64,000 bases of DNA from Dechloromonas hortensis (lineage in GTDB: Bacteria > Pseudomonadota > Gammaproteobacteria > Burkholderiales > Rhodocyclaceae). Position numbers and translations under genes: made by a program. The DNA lies in contig NZ_SSSQ01000004.1 of NCBI RefSeq assembly GCF_009469765.1, positions 186,001-250,000 on the forward strand. Direction: 5' to 3'. Shown in pieces: positions 1 to 10,163 of this stretch (positions are counted from its first letter, which is position 1; the number at the start of each line of letters is the position of its first letter). Below the pieces are notes generated by a model that did not search any database, was not told the DNA's origin, and saw nothing but the letters and a program-made list of their open reading frames with translations.

Positions 1-264
1 TCTTGGCTGATACTCAAAGGCATCTTCCTGCTTGCCCCGCTCTTTGGCATCCTGCGCGGCAAACGGTACACCTACAAATGGCTATCTCTTTTTATCCAGT
101 TCTACTTGCTGGAGGGACTAACCCGGTCAACCAGCGAGCATGGCCTGTCGCAATGGCTGGCCATCGGCGAAACGCTCCTGGCCGCCCTGCTCTTCACAAC
201 GACAATACTGTTCATTCGCGCCACTCGCTCACCCAAAGAGAAAAAGGCCACCCAGTCAAGCTGA
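1..264 (+). CDS. DUF2069 family membrane protein (3' part)
   Basis: The frame is open from the first base of the window and stops at 262-264, so only the last 87 residues are present. The segment reads as membrane protein: a hydrophobic stretch (LILKGIFLLAPLFGILRGKR), the pattern GKRYTYKW, a FIQFYLLEG segment, then a second hydrophobic helix and a basic tail. The RGKRYTY and YLLEGLTR pattern is typical of DUF2069 inner-membrane proteins of unknown function, usually about 110-130 residues, so roughly a quarter is missing upstream. It ends 36 bases before the convergent leuA stop. The overlapping longer frames here are shadows. Confidence 0.75.
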   Translation, partial: SWLILKGIFLLAPLFGILRGKRYTYKWLSLFIQFYLLEGLTRSTSEHGLSQWLAIGETLLAALLFTTTILFIRATRSPKEKKATQSS

Positions 265-299
265 TGTGGCCTCTCCCTTAAAGCAGGGTAGCAGACGGA

Positions 300-1841
300 T
301 TAGACGTCGCCCTGCGCCTTCACCTTGTCGAGGCTGTAATACAGCTTGTTGAGCGCATTCAGGTATGAACGCGCCGAGGCAATAACGATATCGGTATCGG
401 CACCATTGCCATTGACGATTCGCCCCTCCTTGCCCAGACGCGTGGTTACCTCACCCTGCGCATCTGTTCCGGTCGTGATCGCATTCACCGAATAGAGCAG
501 CAACTCGGCGCCACAGCCAACAATGCTTTCAATTGCCTTGAACGTCGCATCAACTGGGCCACCGCCCGCCGCTTCGCCTTTTAGTTCAACGCCACCAACA
601 TTGAGAATCACTTTGGCGTGAGGCATTTCCCCAGTTTCTGAACAAACGTGCGAATAGACGAGTTTGTAATGGTCCTGCTCGGGTGTGACGACCTCGTCTG
701 AGACCAGGGCGTGCAAATCCTCATCGAATATTTCGTGCTTGCGATCAGCCAGATCCTTGAAGCGGGCAAAAGCGGCATTCAACACCTCATCGCTTTCCAG
801 TTCAATCCCCAACTCCAGCAAGCGGCTCTTGAAGGCATTGCGGCCGGAATGCTTGCCCAACACAAGCTTGTTCTGCGCCCAACCCACATCCTGGGCCCGC
901 ATGATTTCGTAAGTTTCGCGATGCTTGAGCACACCGTCCTGGTGAATACCCGACTCATGGGCAAAGGCATTGGCACCAACCACCGCCTTGTTCGGCTGCA
1001 CCGGGTAACCGGTGATCTGCGACACCAGCTTGGAGGCCGGCACAATCTGTGTGGTATCAATACGCGTCTCGACCGGAAAGACATCGGCCCGCGTCCTTAC
1101 CGCCATCACCACCTCTTCCAGCGAGGCATTACCGGCCCGCTCACCCAGACCATTGATGGTGCACTCGACCTGACGGGCTCCGGCCATCACCGCAGCCAGG
1201 GAATTGGCAACGGCCAAGCCCAGATCGTTATGGCAATGCACCGACCAAACCACCTTGTCCGAATTCGGGACACGCTCGATCAACTGACGCAGGGTTTCCG
1301 CGTATTGTGACGGAATGTTGTAGCCGACGGTATCGGGCACATTGATGGTGGTAGCCCCCGCCTTGATGACCGCTTCAAAGATGCGACAGAGGAAATCCAG
1401 CTCCGAACGCCCGGCGTCTTCCGCTGAAAACTCGACATCCGCCGTGTATTCACGTGCCCAGCCAATCGACCGGATTGCCTGCTCGACCACCTGATCCGGC
1501 GTCATGCGCAATTTCTTCTCCATGTGAATGGGAGAAGTTGCAATAAAGGTATGAATGCGCCCCGACTTGGCCGGCCGGATCGCCTCGCCAGCCCGCCGAA
1601 TATCATTTTCGTTGGCACGCGCCAGGGAACAGATCGTGGAATCCTTGATGGCGTGCGAGATCGCTTGGATCGAATCAAAATCACCGGGGGAAGCTGCAGC
1701 AAATCCAGCCTCTATTACATCCACCCGCATCTTCTCAAGCTGACGAGCCACTCGGATCTTTTCCTCGCGGGTCATCGATGCGCCAGGGCTTTGCTCGCCA
1801 TCGCGGAGCGTGGTATCGAAGATCACCAGATGTTGTTTCAT
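300..1841 (-). CDS. leuA: 2-isopropylmalate synthase LeuA
   Basis: It condenses acetyl-CoA with 2-oxoisovalerate, the first committed step of leucine synthesis. The 513-residue product has the [12 protein letters not shown] substrate/metal motif at residues 9-20, HCHNDLG near residue 200 (metal-binding histidines) and [10 protein letters not shown], followed by the C-terminal LeuA dimer/allosteric domain where leucine feedback acts. The length matches the E. coli enzyme (523). I chose the ATG at 1841 rather than the upstream in-frame start at 1925 because [17 protein letters not shown] is the family N-terminus and GGAG sits 6 nt before it. It begins 16 nt after pssA ends and is the last gene of the ilv operon. 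Confidence 0.97.
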   Translation of the reverse strand: MKQHLVIFDTTLRDGEQSPGASMTREEKIRVARQLEKMRVDVIEAGFAAASPGDFDSIQAISHAIKDSTICSLARANENDIRRAGEAIRPAKSGRIHTFIATSPIHMEKKLRMTPDQVVEQAIRSIGWAREYTADVEFSAEDAGRSELDFLCRIFEAVIKAGATTINVPDTVGYNIPSQYAETLRQLIERVPNSDKVVWSVHCHNDLGLAVANSLAAVMAGARQVECTINGLGERAGNASLEEVVMAVRTRADVFPVETRIDTTQIVPASKLVSQITGYPVQPNKAVVGANAFAHESGIHQDGVLKHRETYEIMRAQDVGWAQNKLVLGKHSGRNAFKSRLLELGIELESDEVLNAAFARFKDLADRKHEIFDEDLHALVSDEVVTPEQDHYKLVYSHVCSETGEMPHAKVILNVGGVELKGEAAGGGPVDATFKAIESIVGCGAELLLYSVNAITTGTDAQGEVTTRLGKEGRIVNGNGADTDIVIASARSYLNALNKLYYSLDKVKAQGDV

Positions 1842-1857
1842 GCTCTGCTCCAACATG

Positions 1858-2610
1858 TCATGCCACCTTGCGTTTGAACAACCCAATAGCCGCCAGCACA
1901 TAGCCGGACAAACCATAAAGAACAAAGAAACCGAACAAGGTCATTTCCGGACTGATCGAAACCAGGGCAAACCCCAAGACAATAGCGGCAATCACAAAAA
2001 AGGGCACACTTTTGCGCAGATTGATGTCCTTGAAACTGTAATAGCGAATATTGGAAACCATGGTGATGCCGGCGACCAGGGTCAGCCCGCAGCCCAGCCA
2101 ACGAACATCGCTGCCGGGCACGCCGGAAACGATCATTACCCAGACCAGCCCGGCCACCAAGGCCGCCGCCGCCGGCGATGGCAAGCCCTGGAAGAAACGC
2201 TTGTCCACCACTTCCAGCGTCGTATTGAAGCGGGCCAAACGCAAGGCCGCGCCGGCACAATAAATGAAGGCGGCGATCCAGCCCAGGCGCCCCATGTCGC
2301 GCAGCGCCCATTCGTACATGACCAAGGCCGGGGCCGCACCAAAACTCACCATGTCCGACAGTGAGTCATATTCCGCACCGAAGGCGGACTGGGTATGGGT
2401 CAGGCGGGCCACCCGGCCGTCCAGGCCATCAAGCACCATGGCGATGAAAATGGCCATCGCCGCCCGCTCAAAATCGCCCTGCATGGCCTGCACGATGGCA
2501 AAAAAACCGGCGAAGAGCGCCGCTGTGGTGAACAGGTTGGGCAGGACATAAATGCCGCGCCGCTTGAGTTCCGGATTAAACAGTGCTTTACGTGGCTTGA
2601 GTTCAGTCAT
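1858..2610 (-). CDS. pssA: CDP-diacylglycerol-serine O-phosphatidyltransferase PssA
   Basis: An integral membrane enzyme that makes phosphatidylserine from CDP-diacylglycerol and serine, the precursor of phosphatidylethanolamine. The CDP-alcohol phosphotransferase signature is complete: D64 G65 x2 A68 R69, then eight residues to G78, D82 and D86. Several hydrophobic helices follow to the end of the 250-residue protein. It belongs to the PssA type II membrane family rather than the phospholipase-D-like E. coli enzyme. It lies between ilvC and leuA, as in many betaproteobacteria. A psd gene, which I recall between ilvC and pssA in some relatives, is absent here; a 145-nt gap with three hairpins takes that place. 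Confidence 0.95.
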   Translation of the reverse strand: MTELKPRKALFNPELKRRGIYVLPNLFTTAALFAGFFAIVQAMQGDFERAAMAIFIAMVLDGLDGRVARLTHTQSAFGAEYDSLSDMVSFGAAPALVMYEWALRDMGRLGWIAAFIYCAGAALRLARFNTTLEVVDKRFFQGLPSPAAAALVAGLVWVMIVSGVPGSDVRWLGCGLTLVAGITMVSNIRYYSFKDINLRKSVPFFVIAAIVLGFALVSISPEMTLFGFFVLYGLSGYVLAAIGLFKRKVA

Positions 2611-2640
2611 CGATCACGACAATTTGGCCAGATGGGGCTT

Positions 2641-2740
2641 GCAAGGATACACCCTTGCCCGCATCAAATTCCAGAAACGACAAGGGCGGTGCGAGATTCC
2701 ACACCGCCCGAGAGCGAAGGTAGGGCAAGGCTGCCCTACC
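2641..2740 (-). other. Three successive hairpins between ilvC and pssA
   Basis: Three inverted repeats lie in the 145-nt gap: 2641-2658 (GCAAGG/CCTTGC), 2684-2709 (GGGCGGTG/CACCGCCC) and 2719-2740 (GGTAGGGCA/TGCCCTACC). None has a T-tract on the minus strand, so they do not look like a classical terminator. They may stabilise or partly terminate the ilv transcript before pssA-leuA. The structure is visible; the role is inferred. Confidence 0.45.
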
Positions 2741-2755
2741 TGGCACAGAGCAAAC

Positions 2756-3796
<1,041 letters not shown>

Positions 3797-4288
3797 TTAG
3801 ACTTTGAGAATACGATCACCGCGACCGATGCCACAGACACCGGTACGGACGGTTTCGAGAATCAGGCCGGCATCGAGTGCGGCGATGAAGGAGTCGAGCT
3901 TCGAGCTTGCGCCGGTCAACTCGATCACATAGGTCGATTCCGTGACGTCGATGATGCGACCACGGAAAATATCGGCCATCCGCTTCATCTCTTCGCGGTC
4001 CTTGCCGGTAGCGCGAACCTTGATCAGCATCAGTTCGCGCTCGACGTGCGCAGCTTCGGAGAGATCGACCACCTTGACAACATCAACCAGCTTGTTGAGC
4101 TGCTTGGTGATCTGCTCAAGCACCTCGTCGGAGCCCCAGGTCAGGATGGTCATCCGGGACAACGAGGGATCTTCCGTCGGTGCCACGGTCAGCGATTCAA
4201 TGTTATAGCCACGTGCCGAGAACAACCCGGCCACGCGGGACAGCGCACCTGATTCGTTTTCGATCAGGATGGAAATGATGTGTCGCAT
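3797..4288 (-). CDS. ilvN: Acetolactate synthase small (regulatory) subunit
   Basis: This is the 163-residue regulatory partner of the catalytic acetolactate synthase encoded just upstream. The N-terminus MRHIISILIENESGALSRV begins an ACT domain that binds valine for feedback inhibition, and SARGYNIESLTV is its conserved second strand/helix. The C-terminal ACT-like half runs from about residue 85 to the end. The length is that of the IlvH/IlvN-long class. It starts 18 nt after ilvB and 24 nt before ilvC, so the three are surely co-transcribed. The name ilvN or ilvH is a matter of convention. Confidence 0.96.
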   Translation of the reverse strand: MRHIISILIENESGALSRVAGLFSARGYNIESLTVAPTEDPSLSRMTILTWGSDEVLEQITKQLNKLVDVVKVVDLSEAAHVERELMLIKVRATGKDREEMKRMADIFRGRIIDVTESTYVIELTGASSKLDSFIAALDAGLILETVRTGVCGIGRGDRILKV

Positions 4289-4306
4289 ATTCTTTTCCTT
4301 CCCCGC

Positions 4307-6007
4307 TTACAGATCTTCAGCGAGGATCATTTCGGTCAGCCCCTTGCCGGCAGCGACCATCGGGAAGACATTGGCACCCGGGTCGATAATAAAGTCCATG
4401 AAGACCAGATCATTTTTGTGCTCGGTAAATGCCTTGCGCAAGGCCGGCTCGACATCTTCCGGCTTTTCGATCCGCATGCCGACGTGGCCATAAGACTCCG
4501 CCAGCTTGACGAAATCCGGGAGAGAAGTGACATAGGATTGCGAGTAGCGCTTGGAGTAGAACATCTCCTGCCACTGGCGCACCATGCCGAGCATGCCGTT
4601 ATTCAGATTGATGATCTTGATCGGCAGACCATATTGCTTGCAGGTCGACAATTCCTGGATACACATCTGGATTGAGCCTTCGCCGGTCACACAGGCGACC
4701 TGTGCCTCCGGATTTGCCATCAGAACACCCATCCCGTAGGGCAGACCAACGCCCATGGTACCCAGACCACCGGAGTTGATCCAACGACGCGGCTTGTCGA
4801 ACTTGTAGTATTGCGCCGCAAACATCTGATGCTGGCCGACATCAGAAGTGACAAAGGCATCACCGCCGGTCACTTCATAAAGCTTCTCGATGACGTACTG
4901 CGGCATGATGTGTTCAGCCTGCTTGTAACGCAGCGAGTCACGGCCACGCCACTCGTCAATCTGCCTCCACCAGTCAGCCACCTCCGGATCGGTTTTGAAT
5001 CCAGCGTCCATCAGTTTGAGCAGTTCATCAAGCACGTCCGCGACATTGCCGACGATCGGCACATCGACCTTGACCCGCTTGGAAATCGAAGAGGGATCGA
5101 TATCGATATGGATAACGCGGCGCTTCTCGCTACCGAAATGCTCCGGATTGCCGATCACGCGGTCGTCGAAACGGGCGCCGACAGCCAGGATCACGTCGGC
5201 GTAATGCATCGCGTTGTTTGCTTCGAAGGTGCCATGCATGCCGAGCATGCCGACGAATTGGCGGTCGGTTGCCGGATAGCCACCCAGCCCCATCAGCGTA
5301 TTGGTGACCGGGAAGTTCAGCTTGTGGGCCAGTTCTGTAAGCTTCTGGGCTGCATCTGAGAGGATGACGCCGCCACCGGTATAGATGATCGGACGCTTGG
5401 CTTCCTGCAGCAGTTGCACGGCTTTCTTGATCTGCCCCAGATGCCCCTTGACCACCGGGTTATAGGAACGCATCTGGATGGTCTTCGGATAATCGAATTC
5501 GCAGAGCTGGGCGGTGATGTCCTTCGGGATATCAACCACAACCGGACCGGGCCGGCCGGTCGACGCGATATGGAAGGCCTTTTTGATCGTCACGGCCAGA
5601 TCCTTGACGTCCTTGACCAGGAAATTGTGCTTAACGCACGGACGGGTAATCCCGACCGTGTCACATTCCTGGAAGGCATCCTGGCCGATGTACTGGGTCG
5701 GCACCTGGCCACACAGCACGACCATCGGAATGGAATCCATGTAGGCAGTGGCAATCCCGGTAACGGTATTCGTCACCCCGGGGCCGGAAGTCACCAGTGC
5801 GACACCGACGCGCTGCGAAGAGCGCGAGTAGGCATCAGCCGCGTGAACAGCAGCCTGCTCGTGGCGAACCAGAACGTGCTTGACCTCGTCCTGCTTGAAA
5901 AGTGCATCATAAATGTGCAAAACGGACCCACCCGGGTAACCGAACACACAATCGACCTTTTCTTCCTGCAGGCACCTGATTACAATTTCCGCACCGCTGA
6001 TCATCAT
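4307..6007 (-). CDS. ilvB: Acetolactate synthase large (catalytic) subunit
   Basis: A ThDP-dependent enzyme that joins two pyruvates, or pyruvate and 2-oxobutyrate, as the first common step of branched-chain amino acid synthesis. The N-terminal domain has FGYPGGSVLHIYD and the catalytic Glu in VRHEQAAVHAADAY. The ThDP/Mg motif reads TGEGSIQM, then NLNNGMLGM; Glu replaces the usual Asp of GDG, and I recall the same variant in other betaproteobacterial enzymes. I chose the ATG at 6007; another ATG follows directly at 6004 and an in-frame TTG lies at 6019. No strong Shine-Dalgarno is visible for any of them. First gene of the ilv operon; could equally be named ilvI. Confidence 0.95.
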   Translation of the reverse strand: MMISGAEIVIRCLQEEKVDCVFGYPGGSVLHIYDALFKQDEVKHVLVRHEQAAVHAADAYSRSSQRVGVALVTSGPGVTNTVTGIATAYMDSIPMVVLCGQVPTQYIGQDAFQECDTVGITRPCVKHNFLVKDVKDLAVTIKKAFHIASTGRPGPVVVDIPKDITAQLCEFDYPKTIQMRSYNPVVKGHLGQIKKAVQLLQEAKRPIIYTGGGVILSDAAQKLTELAHKLNFPVTNTLMGLGGYPATDRQFVGMLGMHGTFEANNAMHYADVILAVGARFDDRVIGNPEHFGSEKRRVIHIDIDPSSISKRVKVDVPIVGNVADVLDELLKLMDAGFKTDPEVADWWRQIDEWRGRDSLRYKQAEHIMPQYVIEKLYEVTGGDAFVTSDVGQHQMFAAQYYKFDKPRRWINSGGLGTMGVGLPYGMGVLMANPEAQVACVTGEGSIQMCIQELSTCKQYGLPIKIINLNNGMLGMVRQWQEMFYSKRYSQSYVTSLPDFVKLAESYGHVGMRIEKPEDVEPALRKAFTEHKNDLVFMDFIIDPGANVFPMVAAGKGLTEMILAEDL

Positions 6008-6044
6008 TCTTGAGCCCAAAAAAGCTGTTGCCTAAAAGGGCGTA

Positions 6045-6073
6045 ACCTTAATCGACCACCTCTTTTCGGTCAA
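6045..6073 (-). promoter_or_regulatory. Candidate sigma-70 promoter of the ilv operon
   Basis: On the minus strand, TTGACC (6073-6068) is followed by a 17-nt spacer and TAAGGT (6050-6045), about 38 nt before the ilvB ATG. The -35 is good and the -10 weak. No leader peptide rich in Ile/Val/Leu codons is evident in this short gap, so classical attenuation is not supported. Confidence 0.35.
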
Positions 6074-6126
6074 GGTTTGCTGCCACTCCCTTATCATGCT
6101 CAAGGCTTTTACTGGAAGAGACGACC

Positions 6127-6690
6127 CTGGCTTCACCCCAAGAACTATCGAGCTTTCTCGAATCCGTCGAACGTCGAGCATTCAAACAGGCCATGTTTGC
6201 GGTTCACGAAGAGGAGGCCGCGCTGGATATTGTTCAAGACAGCATGCTAAAACTCGCCGAAAAATACGGCGACCGCCCACCGGAAGAGTTTCCGATGCTC
6301 TTTCAACGCATCCTACAGAACACCATCCGGGACTACTATCGGCGCAGCAAGGTCCGCTCGATGTGGACCACCCTGCTCTCCGCTTTCTCCTCCGACGATG
6401 ATGACGACTATGATCCACTGGAAACACTGGCGGCGGACGAAGACGACGCTGGCCCCAAAACCCCGGAAAGCAAGCTGCTACAGGCCCAAACGCTGAACAT
6501 CATTGATGGCGAAATAAAAAAATTACCGACACGTCAACGCGAAGCCTTCCTCATGCGTTATTGGGAAGACATGGACGTAGCCGAGACCGCGGCTGCGATG
6601 GGCTGCTCAGAAGGCAGCGTAAAGACCCATTGTTCACGCGCCACGCACGCGTTAGCAGCCGCCCTGTCGGCAAAAGGTATAAAGCTATGA
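6127..6690 (+). CDS. Sigma-70 family RNA polymerase sigma factor (ECF-like)
   Basis: The protein has a region-2-like segment (AALDIVQDSMLKLAEKYG ... LFQRILQNTIRDYYRR) and a region-4 helix-turn-helix (LPTRQREAFLMRYWEDMDVAETAAAMGCSEGSVKTH), separated by an acidic linker (SSDDDDDYDP). Coding similarity to the family extends upstream of the first ATG (6193): the same frame reads LASPQELSSFLESVERRAFKQA, which looks like the true N-terminus. The only plausible start there is CTG at 6127, with GGAAGAG 6 nt before it. This gives 187 residues; starting at 6193 would give 165 and lose part of region 2. It overlaps the next gene by ATGA, so the downstream DUF3619 membrane protein may act as its anti-sigma partner (inference). 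Confidence 0.85.
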   Translation: MASPQELSSFLESVERRAFKQAMFAVHEEEAALDIVQDSMLKLAEKYGDRPPEEFPMLFQRILQNTIRDYYRRSKVRSMWTTLLSAFSSDDDDDYDPLETLAADEDDAGPKTPESKLLQAQTLNIIDGEIKKLPTRQREAFLMRYWEDMDVAETAAAMGCSEGSVKTHCSRATHALAAALSAKGIKL

Positions 6691-7070
6691 ATGAAGAACG
6701 TTACGCCTACCGCGTTCGGCAAGCGCTGAATCACGGACTAAAAGACATTTCTCCAAGCACCTCGCGGCGCCTCGAAGCTGCCCGACACGTGGCGCTTTCA
6801 AAGCAAAAGCAGCTCGCACCAGGCTTGGTCGTTGCCGGACACGGTTCGATATCACTCCGCCTTGGGACCAGTGCCCCTTACATCAAACAGATACTCGCTA
6901 TTCTGGCGTTGCTACTCGGGATGTGGATTTCTTTTTATTGGCACAGCACTCAGTACATCACTGAACTGGAAGAAGTCGATAGCGCCCTACTGACCGATGA
7001 CATCCCCCCCGAAGCTTTCATGGATAACGATTTTCTCGAATGGCTAAAAGACGATTCATCGGAGGAGTAA
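6687..7070 (+). CDS. DUF3619 family membrane protein, possible anti-sigma factor
   Basis: A 127-residue protein starting at the ATG that overlaps the sigma factor stop (ATGA). It has a cytoplasmic N-terminal half with YRVRQALNHGL and basic residues, one transmembrane helix at about residues 70-90 (YIKQILAILALLLGMWISFYW), and an acidic C-terminal tail. This N-in topology and its strict coupling to an upstream sigma factor resemble anti-sigma factors, but no ZAS zinc motif (HxxxCxxC) is present. The function is not established; DUF3619 is assigned from the pattern and position. It overlaps the next gene by 31 nt. Confidence 0.8.
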   Translation: MNEERYAYRVRQALNHGLKDISPSTSRRLEAARHVALSKQKQLAPGLVVAGHGSISLRLGTSAPYIKQILAILALLLGMWISFYWHSTQYITELEEVDSALLTDDIPPEAFMDNDFLEWLKDDSSEE

Positions 7071-7576
7071 TCCTCGCCCTGACACTGGTCGCCCCCGCCA
7101 TAGCCGAACCGCCCACCACGGTGGTTATTGGCACGCTGCCGCAACCTGGCTGGGAAGCACTCAGCCCCCCCCAGAAGTCCGTTCTAGCCCCCTTGGCCTC
7201 TGACTGGAACAGCATGGAGAATCTGCCACGCAAGAAATGGCTGGGGATTGCCGAGCGCTATCCGACCATGAAGCCCGATGAGCAGCGGCGCGTTCAGCAG
7301 CGCATGCGCGAATGGGCAAGCCTGACGCCGGAACAACGCAGCAAGGTGCGTGGCACCTATAAGGACTTCAACCAATTACCCCCGGAACAAAAGGCCGTTG
7401 TAAAGCAAAAATGGGAGGCCTATTCAAACCTGCCAGCGGACGAGAAACAACGTATTCGTGAAAGCGGAAAATCCGGGAAACTACTCCAAGCGCCCCCCGC
7501 CGAAGCGGCGCCCGCCACGGCTAGCCAGTCAGCCGATAGCTCAAGCGAAGCACCTGCAGAAATAGCAAAACCCTGA
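7040..7576 (+). CDS. DUF3106 family periplasmic protein
   Basis: A 178-residue protein with a Sec signal peptide (MAKRRFIGGVILALTLVAPAIAE, cleavage near residue 22). The mature part carries repeated short motifs of the form W..L.PEQ/P..K..L (WEALSPPQKSVLAPL, WASLTPEQRSKVRG, FNQLPPEQKAVVKQKWEAYSNLPADEK), typical of DUF3106 and reminiscent of the helical repeats of periplasmic Spy/CpxP-like proteins. The C-terminus is Ala/Ser/Pro-rich. It starts 31 nt inside the end of the previous gene and shares one base with the next start (TGATG), so it is translationally coupled. Its function is unknown; its place after a sigma/DUF3619 pair suggests envelope stress (inference). Confidence 0.82.
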   Translation: MAKRRFIGGVILALTLVAPAIAEPPTTVVIGTLPQPGWEALSPPQKSVLAPLASDWNSMENLPRKKWLGIAERYPTMKPDEQRRVQQRMREWASLTPEQRSKVRGTYKDFNQLPPEQKAVVKQKWEAYSNLPADEKQRIRESGKSGKLLQAPPAEAAPATASQSADSSSEAPAEIAKP

Positions 7577-7992
7577 TGCCAGAAAACACCCCGAACATCG
7601 GCCGCCGTCTGGCCTGCATGCTTTACGAAAGTTTAGTGGTCTTTGCCGTTCTGTTGATCGGCTTCTTGCTGCCGCAAATCCTGCTATCCGGCTTTGGCAT
7701 GGTCATGGGCGCCAAGCTGCTTTGGGTGCATGTATTTCTGTTACTAATGCTGTATTTCGTCTGGTTCTGGCTGAATGGTGGGCAGACCTTACCAATGAAG
7801 ACCTGGAAAATACGCCTGGTCGGCACCGATGATCGCGCCATCCGCCCGGGCCAAGCGCTGTTACGCTACCTTGCCGCCTGGCCGGGAGTGATCTTTTTCG
7901 GTTGCGGGATATTTTGGGCGCTGTTCGACAAGGAGGGGCAATTCTTGCACGACAGGATTGCCGGCACGAAAATCATTACGTCCAGCACCTGA
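7576..7992 (+). CDS. RDD family membrane protein
   Basis: A 138-residue protein of the RDD family. The conserved Arg lies in NIGRRLACMLYESLVV near the N-terminus and the Asp pair is seen in ALFDKEGQFLHDRIAGT near the C-terminus. Three hydrophobic helices are present (about residues 16-38, 45-66 and 95-115). GQTLPMKTWKIRLVGTDDR is the usual loop after helix 2. RDD proteins are poorly understood; some are proposed ion transporters. It is the last gene of the sigma factor operon and its stop abuts the convergent lptG stop with no gap. Confidence 0.85.
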   Translation: MPENTPNIGRRLACMLYESLVVFAVLLIGFLLPQILLSGFGMVMGAKLLWVHVFLLLMLYFVWFWLNGGQTLPMKTWKIRLVGTDDRAIRPGQALLRYLAAWPGVIFFGCGIFWALFDKEGQFLHDRIAGTKIITSST

Positions 7993-9078
7993 TTAACGCC
8001 GCTCGACCCACCATAGCATTCCGACAGCCGCCAACAGGAACAAGGCGGACGGTACGGTGGCGCTAGCAAATGGCGGCCAGGAATTGATGACCCCCAAGTT
8101 GGAAAACAAGCCGTTCAGCGCGTAAAAAAGAATACCCAGCATAACGCCGCCAAATATTTTCAAACTGACGCCACCGACCCGGTTGTGTGAGTAGCCAAAC
8201 GGCAGAGCCAGCGCCACCATCACCAGCGCAGCCAACGGATAGATCAGTTTTTTCCAGATCGCAATTTCATAGCGCTCTGTTTTTTGGTGGTTATCAAGCA
8301 AATGCTGCGTGTAATTCAGCAAGCCGAACAATGACATGCGCTCCGGCGCCACCATCAAAACCGCCAGCAAATCAGGGTTGACCGCAGACTGCCACTCGGC
8401 AGTATCCATCCGTTCCACGCGCGACGTATCGCCCTCCAGCACCGTCCTGACCACACCTTTCAATAGCCAGCGCTCCGGCGGCTGAAATAAAGCCTCCTCG
8501 ACATCAGTCACCGACTCCAGGGCATTGTCTGCGTCAAACTTGTAAATGCGCACACCATGCAGGCGCGCATCCGGCGTTGCCTTACGGATATTGATGAAGC
8601 TGCGCCCGTCCTTGACCCACAAACCACTATCGAATCCGCTCTGGGCGATGACCCGACTCAGCGCTTTGGCCCGAATTTCCTGCGCCATGCGCTCGGAAAA
8701 CGGAACCAGCCCCTCTCCGACCACAAAGGTCAGCAAGGCGAGCAGACCTGCCACCCGAAACAAGGTCATCAGCAGGTCACGCGTCGCCAAACCGGACGCT
8801 CGCAGTACCGTAATCTCCGAATGACGAGCCAAGGTCGACAGGGCATACAAGGTACCGATCAGCGCAGCGATAGGGATCAACTCGTAGATCAAGCCGGGCA
8901 GACTAAGTGCCACAAAGACAACGGCATGCCCCAGTTGATAGCCATTCTTGCCGACACTACGCAACTCATTAATCAAGTCAAAAAAGCTGAACAGCGCCAG
9001 GAAAGCAGCGAGAACGAGAAAGACGGCAGCAAACGTTTCGCGCATCAAATAGCGCTGGTAGAGGTTGAGACGGAACAT
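7993..9078 (-). CDS. lptG: LPS export ABC transporter permease LptG
   Basis: One of the two membrane subunits of the LptB2FG complex, which extracts lipopolysaccharide from the inner membrane and passes it to the LptC-LptA bridge. The 361-residue protein has the family layout: three N-terminal helices, a large periplasmic beta-jellyroll (about residues 120-260), then three more helices ending near the C-terminus. MFRLNLYQRYLMRETFAAVF is the typical start. I chose the ATG at 9078, which overlaps the lptF stop (TGATG), over longer in-frame extensions into lptF. Translation is therefore coupled to lptF. Confidence 0.95.
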   Translation of the reverse strand: MFRLNLYQRYLMRETFAAVFLVLAAFLALFSFFDLINELRSVGKNGYQLGHAVVFVALSLPGLIYELIPIAALIGTLYALSTLARHSEITVLRASGLATRDLLMTLFRVAGLLALLTFVVGEGLVPFSERMAQEIRAKALSRVIAQSGFDSGLWVKDGRSFINIRKATPDARLHGVRIYKFDADNALESVTDVEEALFQPPERWLLKGVVRTVLEGDTSRVERMDTAEWQSAVNPDLLAVLMVAPERMSLFGLLNYTQHLLDNHQKTERYEIAIWKKLIYPLAALVMVALALPFGYSHNRVGGVSLKIFGGVMLGILFYALNGLFSNLGVINSWPPFASATVPSALFLLAAVGMLWWVERR

Positions 9079-10160
9079 CAGGCCTGCCTCCGCTGCCAGG
9101 GCATACGCACGGCGATCCGCTTGTAGAAAAGCAGCAGCAGCGGCAACAGCATCAGTGCATGCACGGCCCAGACGCCAATCCAGAACGACAGCTTCCCTTG
9201 TGCCACCCATGCCTGGCTAACTGAAATCAGATTGCTGTAAATGGCGTAAATCAGGATCGCGATCAACATATTGGCCGAACGTCCGGCCCGTGGATTGACA
9301 AAAGACAGCGGAATGGCGAGAAAAGCCAGGATGAGCGCCGAAACCGGCATCCCGATACGCCACAGCAACTCACCCCGGGCCTGCGGACTATCTTCCAGAA
9401 TCAATTCGTTAATTGGCAGACGATTCGGCGAACGCTCTGCCGGCCTGGCCTCGGCATCCTCGGTACGCACCCGGTAACGCTCAAATTCCATCACCTTGAA
9501 CTCTGGCGTACCGGGCTCCACCTCGTAGCGCCGGCCATGCTCAAGCACCACGAAACGGTCACCATTCTCGGCAAACTCCTGATACCCGGAATTGGACATC
9601 ACGACCCCGAGCTTTCCCTCCTGGACCGAAGCCACAAAGACATTGCCGACCTGGCTGGCATCTTCAGCCAGCGCCTCGACAAAGAAGACCCGCTCGCCCT
9701 TCTTGGCTTCCCGAAAGGTTCCCGGCGAGACCTGCGAAACATCGCTGCGGGCCGAGAGTTTTTGTCGATACTCGGCGGTGTTGTAATTGGCCCAAGGCGA
9801 CAAAAAGCCGGCCAGCACCGCAATGGCAAAAACGATCGGCAGCGAAAACCGGAGCACGGGGCGCATCCAGGCCGTCAGTGGCTGACCGCAGGAGAACCAG
9901 ACAACCATCTCCGAGTCACGATAGGCGCGCGACAAACTGAGCAGAATTGCCACGAAAAGCGTCAACGACAGCAGAATGGGCATGAAATTCAAAGCCGCAA
10001 AGCCGAGCAGTGACGCCACCGCTTCAGGCGCGACGCGACCGCCCGCAGCATCTTTCAGCAGTCGGATCAACTGGGTAGAGGTCAGGATAGCCAGCAGGGC
10101 AACACTAATGCCGGCGGCTGCCTGAGCGAATTCGCGCCGGGCGGCGCGCTCGAATATCAT
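9078..10160 (-). CDS. lptF: LPS export ABC transporter permease LptF
   Basis: The 360-residue paralogous partner of LptG. The N-terminus MIFERAARREFAQAAAGISVALLAILTSTQLIRLL matches the LptF family, with helices 1-3 in the first 120 residues, a periplasmic domain (about 125-250) and helices 4-6 in the last 110 residues. It is transcribed away from pepA from a shared 71-bp gap, an arrangement common in proteobacteria. No lptB or lptA is nearby in the window. Confidence 0.95.
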   Translation of the reverse strand: MIFERAARREFAQAAAGISVALLAILTSTQLIRLLKDAAGGRVAPEAVASLLGFAALNFMPILLSLTLFVAILLSLSRAYRDSEMVVWFSCGQPLTAWMRPVLRFSLPIVFAIAVLAGFLSPWANYNTAEYRQKLSARSDVSQVSPGTFREAKKGERVFFVEALAEDASQVGNVFVASVQEGKLGVVMSNSGYQEFAENGDRFVVLEHGRRYEVEPGTPEFKVMEFERYRVRTEDAEARPAERSPNRLPINELILEDSPQARGELLWRIGMPVSALILAFLAIPLSFVNPRAGRSANMLIAILIYAIYSNLISVSQAWVAQGKLSFWIGVWAVHALMLLPLLLLFYKRIAVRMPWQRRQA

Positions 10161-10163
10161 GCT

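Noticed and set aside
4600..4720. TGEGS instead of TGDGS in the acetolactate synthase ThDP motif
   Set aside because: Glu can replace Asp as the metal ligand, and I recall the same variant in other betaproteobacterial enzymes, so it is not treated as a defect.
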